Notes under the pieces: generated by a model
What the model was told of the DNA's origin: nothing
Seen by the model: only the letters and a program-made list of their open reading frames with translations
The model's database searches: none
NCBI GenBank assembly: GCA_015039465.1
Contig: MU130696.1
Span: 620,001 to 684,000, forward strand
Length of the DNA stretch: 64,000 nucleotides
Source: Phlegmacium glaucopus
Lineage: Eukaryota > Basidiomycota > Agaricomycetes > Agaricales > Cortinariaceae
Direction: 5' to 3'
Shown here: piece after piece, positions 9,418 to 21,709 of the stretch
Layout: every line of letters begins with the position of its first letter
How positions within the stretch are numbered: the first letter of the stretch is position 1
Position numbers and translations under genes: made by a program

Positions 9418-11557
9418 TCGTGATAGGAATTTATTTTCTGACTTCAGGTGTAGAGAACGAGGGGCCAAGAGGTTGGGATGAAGGTTGAGTTTGGTGTTTG
9501 GTTCATGTTTGCGTCATGTTCGGTTTGACTTGCAGCGGAGTTTCAACGGACTTAGAGATAGTTGACGCCCTACGCAATCTACTAGTAGTAAATGCACTTA
9601 CAGTTTTAATTCAATGTCTCTGGCATAACAGCTGCAACATTCAGCAACAAGAGAATGTTGGAATAAGAATTGTAGTTTGGAGTATAAGGCTGTTCTCCAT
9701 ACTACAGAAACAGTTTAACAGAAGTTCAAAATTACAGTAATATTACGGATTGTCTTAAAGTGTCTTAAAGTGTCTGAAAGTGTCTGACTGCCTGAGCGCG
9801 TCTTAAGCAATCAGACAGAAGCCCCATCATAAGTCCGATTAAGGTCCCAGACCAAATCCGGACAAAAATCAGCCGCGATCAGATGTGTAAGCCCAATCAG
9901 GCAAGTTGTCATTTTCCTGATGAAACAAACAAATTCTCATATGACTGTTTACGGCCAGAAGTCTCTGAGCCATTCAAAGTTGTAACACAAAGCCCCCCAG
10001 TGCCCCCACCTCCTGTTAAGTTTGAGAACTCTATTCCGGAGTATCAGACGGAGTTTGACTGGAACAGAACCACAGAACGGGAAAGGACTATAGCCTCAGT
10101 GTATGTGCTGTGCTACCCTAAACCTTCGTGTCCTAATTTTGGAGTAAGAACAGAACGGAGTGGAACTGGAAGTTGCAGTAACTTAGAGGAAGACTAGGAG
10201 GAGGAAACTATGTTGATAGACAGAGGAACCAGAATGACACGGGGAGGTCTCGGAGTTGAACATAGAAGGAGTAGTTTGGGATGTGAGGGAAAGCACTGTA
10301 CGGAGTACGGACTACCGGAGACAACTCCAACGGAGCTAGACCAGAGTGACGTATGATGGAATGTAACACCTCCTCCAAACGGCAACTGTCCCAGCCCACA
10401 CAGCTGGAGCCATATTCCAACCACTACTGAATGGAGTGCAAACACAGGGGCAACTGGATACCTTTATATAGAGTCTGAAGCATTACGGTCAGTATCCAAA
10501 ATTTGGAAAAAATGTTACCACACTAAGATGTACCTTGTAGAGATTCAGATACAAGTCATACAATTCATGAGGCAGGAGGGCACGATACCTGACTGGGCCA
10601 ATGGAAGGACGCCCACAAGGAGGAGCTTGTGCAGGTGCTGCACAAACATGCCATTGCACATGTCATAACAGTAGCCATAATCACACCACCAGTCCTAAAT
10701 GAGTATTCTGAATATGAATATTGATGGTGTTAGTAGATCAGAGTTGATAGCTGTTGTTCTACTTACCAGGAAATGTAGTATCCTGTTATCGTGTTGCTGA
10801 AAACTCGACAAGGAGGAAGCTCGCTCCTTGTTCTCGGACCCAATTTAGGCACATTCACACCGGGTTGCCGAGTTTCGGCCGGAAGGGTTTCTCCCGTTTC
10901 GCAAACTTTCATCTACCCTTTCTTGGAGAAAGGAGGTTTCTCAATAGTTTTATCCGCCTCTGTACGCCAATTTTTTTTCTTTCTTTTTTCTACTGGTGTT
11001 TGAACTTTGATTGTGACGATGCCCGTTAAACAGCGTTTTTGATCCTTCAATCTTTTTGGGGGGTACCTTTTTTTTTGATTCCGAGGTTCAAACTTCAATC
11101 GACTGATCGATATCCCTGTTAGCACCAGTACGGGACCGAATTTTTATAACTAATTGAAATCATATATTTCTAAGATACTAAACATCCTACACAAGTTTGT
11201 TGGTAATACTCGAGAACACAGCTGCGAGAACAGTGAATGTGCAAGGTCAACCTAGAAGCGTCTGGCAAACGCAGATTGTCCACCGTTATAACTGACATGA
11301 CGAACGGGTCCAAAGTTTGCTGAGATACAAGGCCAGAAAAAAATACACAAAACAGGAAGAGATGTCGATAATTAGTGTAAGAAAGGTCGGGCAAGAAAGG
11401 AAGAAATTAAAGCATGCAAAACAAGAAATAGGATGTTTTATTTCAACCGTTTTCAAAGCAAGACCCAAGTTACTTTTTTCAGTGGTTGCGGCTTGAGGTA
11501 GGATGATGTGAACATGTGGCAAAGTCCAGAAAAAGAAGATAAATAACACACAAATAC
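9418..11557. other. Gene-free region with short-motif repeats
   Basis: No gene is supported. Positions 9750-9790 hold tandem GTCTTAAAGT-like repeats that pair with the cluster at 8045-8225. Between about 9530 and 10450 the hexamer CGGAGT or close variants recur on the plus strand in at least five places. From 10780 to 11110 the DNA is rich in T-runs with small inverted repeats such as AAGGAGGAAGCTCGCTCCTT. Open frames here are short and unrecognised. Confidence 0.45.
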
Positions 11558-12937
11558 TCAAAAGAAGAGATATGTCGTAATAAAGACTCCAAACGCAATG
11601 ACGACGACGACCTGAAGTGGAACACCTTCTTGGTGAATGGGGCCATCCTCAACCATAGTTTGGACGTCTGAGGCTGCCGTGCTACCTGCATCCGATGGTA
11701 CTCGGGGTCGTCTGCGCAATTCCGATAGAGATGCAACCTGCTCCTTGAGTCGTTCTATCTCCACTTGTGCAAGATTGTATTTAGCGTATAGCTCTTCGTT
11801 GACTGGGTTTTCTCTAGTGATGATGATAGGGGTTGGTGCGGCAGGTACAGGAGGCGAAGTGACGGGAACCGGTATGATGGGGTCCACGGTGGTGGGAACT
11901 GGGGCAGTGTGTCTTGGTGCAGGAACAGGTAGGGGGGCGGGTTCGGGTACTGAATCTTGGACGCTGGAGGGCTCAGGTATAGGCTCAGCAGTCGTGTCAA
12001 GATAGATATGGTGAGAAGTTTCGGCCTCATGCAGCGGCGTCGGCGATGGCGGACGATAGGTGGTTTGTTGCGTCGGTGGGATATCCCGAACAACTGTGTG
12101 GGAAGACGATTGTCGCGTGACAACATCTTGGGTGGGTGTTGAGGCGCGTTCTTCGGGTTGTTGGGAAGGTGCGGGTGTTATTTGGGAGGGAATAAAACCG
12201 TCGGTTCCAGGGACTTGTGGACCAGAGTCATACACATCCTATACAACTGAGCAATAGCATAATATCAAGAGATCAGGTACTCACTGGGTTATTGGCCATA
12301 GCTAGCTGATTTTCGTCTTCCTCTTCCAGTGCATGACCCTCAGCAGGCAGATAGGTGACACGGAGTTTCTGTTGGTAGACTTTTCCTTCATCGTTGACAT
12401 CGGGGCTAGACCACTAGTTTGAAGAAATATGAATATCATAGACGGATGCGCCAAGGATGAGATCATACGATGGCTTGCACAGGAAGAGTCTCCTTTTCAG
12501 GCGTAATGATGGTGCTTTGAATGAGGAACTTGTCCTTGCATTTGGTGTTCAGCGGGGGATCCTCTTTGAGGGCTTGAAGCATGACTAGATTGCGTGGTTA
12601 GAGATAAACAGCCCTCTCGCGTTGCACATGATTCTCACCAGAGACCTCGACACTCTCTCCTGGCTCAACCCTGCCCGAGTTAGGTCGCACACAATATAGC
12701 TGAATATAAAATATGAGCCAGATCGTTAGGGTAGATAAAAGAGTGTACCTTTGGGGCGGTAGTTTTGACTTTGAAAGCTACAGGTTGAGGGTTGTGATTT
12801 GTGATTGTCAAGGAGCGCTTAACGAGAATATTGAACGGTCCTAGTTGAAAGAACATTAGAAGATTACATATGAGGGAAAAAGTTGTGTAAATACTTCTAA
12901 AACCAAGTGTATTGCTTGGATTGAGTGAGACAGACAT
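11558..12937 (-). CDS. SCS2: VAP/Scs2 family ER membrane protein (MSP domain)
   Basis: This is a VAMP-associated protein homologue. In eukaryotes these tail-anchored ER proteins bind FFAT motifs and tether the ER to plasma membrane and other organelles. The MSP domain is spread over several short exons: SLNPSNTLGF, GPFNILVKRSLTITNHN, VAFKVKTTAPK, YCVRPNSGRVEPGESVEV, DKFLIQSTI and KLRVTYLPAEG. The last exon (11558-12240) is rich in Pro and Thr, then has a predicted coiled coil (YAKYNLAQVEIERLKEQV) and ends in a hydrophobic anchor, VVVVIAFGVFITTYLFF, right before TGA. The ATG at 12937 places the MSP domain at the N-terminus as in Scs2. An in-frame ATG at 13090 would add 51 residues. It lies downstream of, and on the same strand as, the ABC transporter gene. 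Confidence 0.88.
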
Positions 12938-13231
12938 TTTGGTTTGAGGAGGTTGTGGTGAGAGTGAAGGGTGCCGACTGAACGAGCTAGACACGTGTTC
13001 TCGCTCTGCCAGACCGTGGGAAGAAACGCCGGCAACGAGACCTTCACTCATGATGAGTACCTTCTGAGCTTGCTTAGCTTTCTTAACCATTCTATAGTGC
13101 AGTATGTCCCCTCAACAAGGTCCTTATAAACATTTCTCCTCGTGTTCAATGCGTGTCTGCTGTACGTTATGTAAGTATTTACAATTATAAAGTATTATTA
13201 CAAGTTCATTGCATGGCAGATGGTCCATAAT

Positions 13232-16200
13232 CTAGTATTTGCTCAATCCTTGCAGTTGCACGTACTCATAATAATCCCCTCCTTTCTCTAGCAGTTGATC
13301 GTGCGATCCCGACTCGCTGACACGACCCTCTTTGATGAAGTAGCTGTGTACAAGGGATAATTAATGACAAAACACCTTAACAACATGAAAGTAACATACA
13401 TCCGATCAGCGTTCTGGATACTTGATAACCGATGTGCAATAGCGATCGTTGTCCTGCCTTTCGCCGCTTGGTCTAGGGCCGCCTGGACGACCTTCTCGGA
13501 GTTGGAATCAAGTGCAGACGTAGCCTGGAATACAGCGGATTAGCAAATAATTAAATCACATGTCCTAATATTTCAACTTACCTCATCCAATAGTAGCACC
13601 TTTGGATTCCGCAGTAACGCACGAGCGATAGCAATGCGTTCTTTAGAAAAATTAGATTATCGTAAGGTTCGTTTAATCATCGGAAGAAATGTAAGCTGCT
13701 TACGTTTTTGTCCGCCAGATAATTGTGAGCCCTTGCCACCGACCTCAGTGTCAAAGCCCCTAACGATGGTATTACTATTAGTCTTCAAACATTCCTCAAA
13801 AGCAAATCAAGTTACGTACTGGGGCAATCCTTGAATGAATTCCAAAATGTTCGCATCTCGACAAGCGTTCTCGATCTCTTCTTGAGTCACCTCTTCGCGG
13901 GGTTTGATAGCCCCGAGCAAGATGTTGAATCGAACGGTTCCGGAATACAGCGTAGGCTCCTGAGACACAAGGGCTAAATGTTTACGATAGTCCTGAATGT
14001 TTAAATCCGTGATCTTCTCGCCGTCGAGCTAGAAGTCTTAAATGAGCTTTGCAGACTCAGCCCGTCGAACGCGAGTTACTTACATAGATTTCTCCCGCAA
14101 GAGGATCATAGAACCTCTCGATCAATTGAATACTAGTGTTTGAAGGGTCAGTAATCATAAATGGAATGCGAAGGGGTAAAACTCACATGGTACTCTTACC
14201 CGACCCACTGGCTCCGACGAGCGCAATGTAAGTGCCAGGTTCGACTTCGAGTGAGAGATCACGGAGAACACGGACTCCAGGCCGCGTAGGGTATCGGAAG
14301 TGAATGTTGTCAACTCGGAGATGACCCTTGATGACCTTGGAGTCAACTACTTTGCCCTCCGTCGACTCTGCATCAATCTCGGGGATGGAATCGAGGAGCC
14401 TGATGATGTCCGAACCAGCACCTTTGGCTGACGAAATGTCAGGAACGAAGGAAAACACATTTCCGGCTTGGATAGCACCAAAGGTTGTACTCTGTGGGAA
14501 GAAAGCGATGAACAAACGCCATAGAAAAAGAAGTAAGATTGGTTATACCATGAGAGCGACGAAGAATTCGAAAGTGGTAGCCTCCAGACGTGATACCAGT
14601 GTGGCCCCATACCAGAAAACAAGAGCGATAACCCAAAACACTTGAGCCTGAGAGAAAGCGAACAAAAGATTGGTCCAAAGTCCGATTCTGTTTGATTTGT
14701 TGAGAGGTCCCTCTAAACTTTCGCTGTACAGAGCAAGGCAGTCCGCTTCTCTGGTCAAGGAAGCGACGGTACGAATGGAACCGGCTGCCTCACAAGCCAA
14801 CTGTGCAGAATCTGCATGGGACTTTTTGTTGAACTGATCTTTCAGAACGACGACGCGCTTCAATGTACAGTTATGTGAGTGCAAAGCAGCCTGTGATTAA
14901 TGCTGAAACTTACCAGCCGAATGTAACCCGTTGAGACGAGGAACGGAATACATGCTGATTGATGATTATGAGGCTCGTGCAAGATGGGAACCTTGAATAC
15001 TGTGATTGACGTACCTATACCAACAAGTGCAACTTTCCAAACGAAGGCAAGACCAAGGACAGAGCCCGCAATAAGGCAAGCAATACTTTGGACAATGGCT
15101 CCCAAAGTAATACCCGCCAAACCATTCACCTTTTCTGGGTTGTCACTCAGTTGAGCAGTCAGAGAACCAGTCTGTGATACATTTAAAAGGGGTATAGGCA
15201 TCAAGGAGTGATGATGACTTACACTGTTGCTTTCTTTGTCGAAGAATTCAACTAAATAGAAGACGAAATATCAGCCTCTGATTAGAATCTTCGCAAGTTC
15301 GCACTACTCACTGTCCTGTCGAAGGATGGCCTTGAAGCTTAGAGCACGCAGCCTTGCGGTCAATACGGAAGCAGCATATGCGAACAAATAGTTTTGTGTA
15401 CCAATGGAAACTGCGGCGAGGATGGCGATAATGAAGAACCTAAGGAGGAAAAGGTCACAATTAAAATTGATAGATTTTCTGCAATATACACACCAAAGTG
15501 CATTTCTATCTCCAGCGACGCGGCGAGCATGGTGATCAGACAAAGAGAAGCCGGTAATGCCATTGGCGTAAACTACTCCAAACGCAGGGTATACCATTCC
15601 AGTGGCTGTAACGTTATGTGAGACAGAAAGTTTTACACGAAGCACAAAAGACGTACTGCACGCAAAGATAGCACCAAGAAAGTAGTTTCTCCACTGATCA
15701 CGAACCAGAGGAGCCATTCGCCTGAATAGATGGAATAATGCTAAGTCCTCTTCGTGTTTATCCTGGCCCGGAGCTTCCATAGCCTTTCGCTTCTCTAAAA
15801 TTTCACTGGCTAGCGAACGACCTGTGTTCTTGCGATGAAGGGGAATCTCTTCATAAGCTGCTTTCTCCGTGTCATGTTCAGATTCTACAGAAACGTCGTC
15901 GGGATCCACTTTAGCGCTTTTTTCCTGTCCTTCGCGCAGCTTCTGGGCCTGCACGAGGCGAGCATAGGCACCACCGGCCTGGATGAGATCACTGTGAGTA
16001 CCTGATTCAAGAACAAGCCCATCACCCATGACATAGATGACGTCAGCATCCTTAATAGTAGAGAGACGATGAGCGATGGTAATAGTGGTACGCCCTAATT
16101 AAAATTCAGTAAATTGCGGACTACGAAAAGATGCGGATGTTTTCACCAGCAGAGGCCTTGTCCAAAGCATCCTGCACAATTCCTTCTGATTGAGTATCTA

Positions 16201-18419
16201 GAGCACTAGTAGCCTCATCCAACAGCAGAATCCTTGGATCAGAGACGATGGCACGGGCAATTGCCACACGTTGCTTCTGTCCACCGGAAAGTAGGAAACC
16301 GCGTTCACCAACCAGCGTATCGTAACCGAGGGGTAATTTTGTGATAAATCCATCCGCGTTCGCTTTGATACTGGCTTCTTTAATGAGCGCTTCTTTGACT
16401 TCATCCGATGCATTCTCGTGAATTGTACCGATGAGACCATGCGCGATGTTTCCTCTGATGGTGGTGGCAAAAAGACTAGGCTCTTGCGAGACAAGACCTA
16501 TTTGGGAACGCAACCATTTCAAGTTGAGGTCTTTGACATTTACACCGTCAACCTTAACGGCGCCCGACGTCGGATCGTAGAAACGCTCGACCAAAGAGAT
16601 AATGGTGGACTTTCCAGAACCAGATGCACCCACTAATGCAGCAGTCTTACCGGCGCGGAAAGTGATGTTCAAGCCTTTGACAACTGGAACAGTAGGTCGT
16701 GAAGGATAGCTGAACTTGACATCTTCCAAAACAATTTCGCCATCGACCTTCTCTGGCTTCAAGCCTTCAGGACTAGCGGAGTCGATTCCAGGGATTCGGT
16801 CAATGGTGGCATAGAGCTTGGCCGCTGCTCCCCGAGCGTGTGTGACAGCTTCAAGATAAACAATTTAATTTTAACCTTCTATAGATCATTATCGATGGCG
16901 TACCTTGCATTTCAGGGGCAAGCAAGGCTAGCGAGAAAGATCCGATCAGTACCGCCAAAAAGACGTTAACAACCTCTCCAGCTGTGGCTAAACACAAAGC
17001 GACGTCACCAAACATGGCAACATAATAAAGAAGAAAAAACTAACCGTGACTAGAGTTGATTAAAGTTGTACCAAAGCTGAAGGCTAGAACGGGGTCAGTC
17101 CAGCAAAAACCGAGAACAAAGGGTAAAAGGGCTGACCAAGTGCGTATGCAGAGTATATGACGAAGAAAAAGACGGCGAGGCCTCCACCATGCCAGACTGC
17201 GGCCTTGAGATTGACAAGGAGAGACATGTCAGTATGTTTCTCGTATAGTCCTCCCAGTATCGACTGTGTACCAAAGGCTTGAGCAGTGCGAATAGTTGAG
17301 ATAACTTCTTCCGCAAGGCTGCCCCCTTCCGCGGTATGTTTCAAAGAAAGCCTAAACTGTGCTAAGGAAAAAATTACTTTGATACATGGAGCGATACGCA
17401 CTGTGTATATGCAGAAATAAATTTGTTCATAAAAGTACCCATGATGGCAATACAGGGGAGGATAGATGTCATCGCCAGTGCCAAACGCCAAGAACGAATA
17501 TAAGCCAGGATAAAACCAGTGGCAAACGCGGCCAAGAAGCTGACGACGAGGGCAACTTTTTCTGAGATACCTTGCTGGACAAGATCTACAGCATGGTTAA
17601 ATATGTACGGCTTGGGACGTAAATAAATATCTTAGTGACTCACGGGTGTCCGTTTGAATTCGAGTTGCCACCTCTCCTGCGCCAACATTATCGAAGAAAG
17701 CAATATCCTGTCGCAAAACCGCTTGAAGATAACGTTCTCGAATGCGTTTGGCATTAACCTCTCCTGTGTAAACCCAGATGTTCATGTAGGTATATGTACA
17801 AAAGAACATTGCGATGCCTGCAAGAGTGTCAACATAAAAGCATCCTCATTATATGTGACTCACCAATATACACCAATTGAGATGCACTGATTCCAGCAGA
17901 ATGACGAAATTCAGCTGCGGCTGCTGGAATTTGGTCCGATGCGCTAGCGTCGCCTGTTTTGGCCTTTGCTAGAACAATGGAAAAGTTGACGAATTGTTGC
18001 GTTAGGTTTCCGAAAAGCAGAGACATGAGAGGCTAAAGAAAGTACATTAAAAAGGTCCCGTCAGGGCAAGGAAATATTTACACACCTGAGCTGCCCCGGT
18101 AGCAGCAGCAGCAACTAGACCGATAGCATTAATAAAGAGCTCAAATTTTGTGGAGTACCTGGTGGAAGGGTGAGGATTGAATCCCAAATGCCCTAAGATA
18201 TTTAACCGACCGGAATAGCTGGGTGAATGAAATGGGAGGAACTTCTGGAACAACGGGTTTGACTTCTGTTGTATTTTCATCATTCTCGTCGTCTTCCTCG
18301 TCGTCTTTGACGATTGAGATTCTTGCCGACCTTCTTTTTGCGAAGAAGCCTTTGGGTTTGTCTTCAGTAACGATAGTCGCTTTCTCGTCTGCAGTGCTCG
18401 GTCTTGAGTCGACAGCCAT
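13232..18419 (-). CDS. Full-length ABCB (MDR/P-glycoprotein-like) ABC transporter
   Basis: A large multi-intron gene encoding a TMD-NBD-TMD-NBD exporter, related to Schizosaccharomyces Pmd1 and Ste6-type transporters, that likely pumps lipophilic compounds or peptides across the plasma membrane. NBD1 (16121-16762) shows Walker [11 protein letters not shown]-loop VSQEP, signature [14 protein letters not shown] and Walker [16 protein letters not shown]2 has Walker [10 protein letters not shown] (about 14190-14215) and exons down to the terminal [18 protein letters not shown] and TAG at 13232-13234. TMD1 includes [20 protein letters not shown] (about 17660-17720) and TMD2 includes [20 protein letters not shown] (about 15110-15170), both typical. 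The ATG at 18419 (MAVDSRPST) starts an acidic cytosolic N-terminus. A DEDD-rich linker follows NBD1 (15750-15950). No defect was seen. Confidence 0.9.
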
Positions 18420-18729
18420 GAGAGGCAGGGACAAAAGGGTTTCGTGTCAAAGGTGAGAAGAAGGAAGAAGTAATGGGTGCAGGTGTCATGAACAAAGGTT
18501 AAAGATATATATGTTGTACCGTGTAAGCCTAACTGTGTAAGCCCGGCTGCTGATAAGATGATCAGGCATGCCGGATCGACTTGGCGATCATTACGGCCGC
18601 CGAGCGGCGGCCTGAAGGCAAATGAAACCGACATGTGCATTCCGGAATCGGCAGAGTTCAACACGCGTACCTGTAAGCTTCTTAGCCCCAGAAGATACGA
18701 GATCGTGATAATAGCGGCTATCTATGTAG

Positions 18730-18903
18730 AGGACCCCGGGCAATACCATCCCCTCAATCCGGACCAGATTGGACGAATTTTGGGTCAAAAAAAGAACCCT
18801 TTTTGTTCTGAAACGTTCAAATCTGAGGTCATCGAGCGTGGGAATTTACTTTGTGTCTGGACAAAAACCGGATCTGGCATTTTCTGGTATTGCCCGGGGT
18901 CCT
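18730..18903. mobile_element. 174-bp MITE with 19-bp TIRs and 6-bp target duplication
   Basis: The termini are perfect 19-bp inverted repeats starting AGGACCCCGGGCAATACCA. The hexamer ATGTAG occurs immediately outside both ends (18724-18729 and 18904-18909), a clean target-site duplication. The interior is non-coding. A 6-bp duplication does not fit Tc1/mariner (TA) or hAT (8 bp), so the superfamily is left open. Confidence 0.75.
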
Positions 18904-19362
18904 ATGTAGCCACTTTCATTGGCCACATCCGGCTAGTCCACATGCTCGGTAGCTGGCCGCCGAGATAAATAAATGTTACAAGATCGAACCATATGCATGA
19001 TCTATACTCTAGTCTAAATATACATGCAGACTTCTCAAAAGATGGTAACTGATGATAGAAGATTTGTGAGGTATGTACCTGTATGTACATAAAAAATCAG
19101 AACACGTATCACTTTGTACACGTCTGAATTTTTTTTTTGCGAGGCCGTTACCTGCGGATAACCAGGACTTGTCAAACGGGATTGCGTAGGCGGCAGAACA
19201 TGACTCACACATAAGGATCCGAAATCCATACAGGCCAGTAAAGTCGCGGCCAGAGCAGGTTGAGTCACACTCTGCATGGAGTCAGAAAACTAGTGAACCC
19301 CGACGCTGCAGGAGCCGGAAGAGGTCGAAGTTGATACTGGTCAATGAATGTTAAAGAAGTTA

Positions 19363-19967
19363 CAGCCAAATGCAAAACCCTAGACAGTTTTTGAATTTCC
19401 CGCCCGTGCGCCCGTGTTTGTGTAAACATCTGCTTTTGGTAGCAATGACGCAAGCTGTGGAGTAACCCTTCGACGGCACCAAGCTCCCTCCATCGCTTGT
19501 ACACCGTGCATTGAGTTGAATCCACCGTTACTACTCTTGCATACCAACACTATGTCATAGTCTATGTTCTTGCCATCGACCCTGGCACCAATGAGTATAA
19601 AGAGATTCCAGAGATTCTCTGACAGGACTCCCAGTAGATTTCCAATTACATTTTATTCGATAAATAGCCCTTTCACCGATCCCTGTGGCTTGCTCAATCT
19701 GAGCTGGCTTCATCCCACGTAAGGACATGGTCAAGATAAGCTGCTTCTGCGCTTTTGGAATATAGTGATAGTTGCCCATAACAGAATAGACCGCCATTCT
19801 AACTACAATTACTGGTGGAGCAGCAGCCCCACCAATGCTCCACAGACACCTCGACTCATTGCCAAAAAGAGCAAATGACTTCCTGACTTACCAAAAGCAG
19901 TTGTTTATATAAACACGGGCGCACGGGCGGGAAATTCAAAAACTGTCTAGGGTTTTGCATTTGGCTG
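19363..19967 (-). mobile_element. Tc1/mariner-like deletion derivative with long near-perfect TIRs
   Basis: The element is 605 bp long and flanked by TA on both sides (19361-19362, 19968-19969). Its terminal inverted repeats are identical over the first 57 bp and continue with few mismatches to about 80 bp (left from 19363, right to 19967), starting CAGCCAAATGCAAAACCC. Inside on the minus strand only the N-terminal part of a transposase survives (see 19555-19797). The near-identical TIRs suggest a young or recently active copy mobilised by an intact relative. Confidence 0.8.
19555..19797 (-). pseudogene. Truncated Tc1-like transposase, helix-turn-helix part only
   Basis: The ATG at 19797 opens an 80-residue frame containing a helix-turn-helix typical of Tc1-like transposases: YHYIPKAQKQLILTMSLRG, then PAQIEQATGIGERAIYRIK. 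The DDE catalytic domain is absent; the reading frame ends at 19555 and the right number of bases for it does not exist inside the TIRs. The fragment could still bind the TIRs if expressed and so act as a competitor, but this is speculation. Confidence 0.65.
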
Positions 19968-21411
19968 TAAGGGGCCGATCCTTTTCGAAACCGCCACATG
20001 ATAGTGGCTCGACCCAGTCAGCGCAAACTCACAGAGCTGCAGAGGTAGATACTTTAGCTTGACACTGAATTGAACTCTGCGCGTTCAGCGGCGCAGAATA
20101 TAAATAGCACATCTGTTGGTCGGAAGTTATGTCATCTCCAGAATTCAACCAGTGATGATGCAGTCCAAAGGTGTCGTTCTTGTCCGATGAGATTTGTCAT
20201 ATTAGTGGTAGAAACCTATTGACTTTTTGAAGAGTATACAGGGGTATCTGAACATGAACAGCTGGGAGGGCGTAAGCCCACTGGCATACTTGAGAAAATT
20301 CTTCTGCGCATACAATGTAGAAATAGTGTCTTTGCATTTGTCTATAATTGTGTTGAATCTAGCTCCATTTTCAATATTGCATAATATTTGTTTCGGAAGA
20401 ATGCATGCGAATGTTGGGGCATGCTGCGGCGCAAATATCATGCGATATAGCAAAATTAAAAAAAAAACCTATTTTGGACGTTTAAACTCGAGGGTGAATG
20501 CATGTAATATTCCCGCCACTCCCCAGAAGAATTTCCTCAAGTATGGGCTTACGTCACCCTTATCCATTCCTTTAACATCCCGAATTCTCAGAAGCCTTTT
20601 GGAGGCCGTTTGTGTTGAGTTCACCACACGTGGCGAGCACTTGGAGCGGTAATATTTTCGTTACAATAAAGAATAATGGGCAAGAAATCGGAGGGCTTCT
20701 CGCAATTTGGACCTTGGGACGCACCTGCACGTGGTCCCAATCATTAAATTTGCCCTTTCGGGAGAGATTAGATTAGCCAGAGATAGCGGCCATCCAGAAA
20801 TCATTCTCTGAGCAAGACCTGAGCGCCTGGTGAGCCTTGGTGAGCTCAATTATGGCGAACAAGTGTTGGGCCAAATCAACCGGCTTTACCGGACCCAATG
20901 ATGGATAAAACACTTTCTCCGCGTCAGAGCCAGGTCCAATGTGATGGGGAGAAGCGCTCCCCAATCGCAGCAATTCTATTCATATGATTTACAGAGAAAG
21001 AAGTGCTGGGCGTTGTCTTTCCGGATTCCGGGGACTTAAAGCTGGATCGACCGGTCTGGATCAAGGTCTATCAACTGTAACAGATTGCCATCCTCCCACT
21101 CTCAACAATTCTTACAGACGGAACGGTTACCGGTCTAGAAAGCAGCCGTACTTGCAACGTGCTTTTCCGGCGCTTTTCCAAAAACCAATTCCCTGAATTG
21201 AGAAATGAGAATAAAAATACTTTAGTAAAAGCAACTATTACCTGTAGCTATAGGTTACAGCCGAAAACATACGTGACAGATCAAATGTTTGCCTTGATCA
21301 TTCTATTTGAATATGGGCATCACCAATACGAGTTATATAAAAGTCAGTCTGGATTCAGTCAGAATACAAAGGTGTCGGTTGAAAAGAGAGGGAGCTGGCG
21401 ATATCGATAAT

Positions 21412-21709
21412 GGCTAGACCGATCAATTTTGAATATTTCAGTTGTATTTGAGTGAATATTTAGATCTCCCTAATTATCAATCAACGCATTTATTTATATA
21501 GTTTAAAGATATTTGACCGGCTACAAAAAGCTCATTTTTTGAGCCGTTTTATAGCTAGTCAAATATTTCACAATGGCCTTGGTGGATTGCTTAGTGTTGG
21601 CAGTAGACCCACCAGCGTTTGGGGAGATTTATTCACTCAAATATTCCTATAATTTTGGCTAATTTATTTGAAGCTTCAGATTGAAATATTCGAAATTGAT
21701 CGGCTAGCC
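21412..21709. mobile_element. About 298-bp fold-back/MITE-like element upstream of the kinase gene
   Basis: Terminal inverted repeats of about 28 bp (GGCTAG, CCGATCAATTT, GAATATTTCA; one substitution and one inserted base between arms) bound the element. A second inner pair, ATATTTGAGTGAATA followed by ATCTCCC, lies about 20 bp inside each end. A third central palindrome built on ATATTTGAC...CTA lies around 21507-21570. The whole unit can fold on itself. It ends about 170 bp before the kinase ATG, so it sits in the promoter region. TA may be the duplicated target but is ambiguous because GGCTAGCC is itself palindromic. Confidence 0.65.

Noticed and set aside
9883..10197. 104-codon open frame with a PPVPPPP run
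   Set aside because: No homology recognised, and it lies in CGGAGT-repeat DNA.
11637..12005. Plus-strand open frames opposite the last VAP exon
   Set aside because: They are antisense shadows of the Pro/Thr-rich exon.
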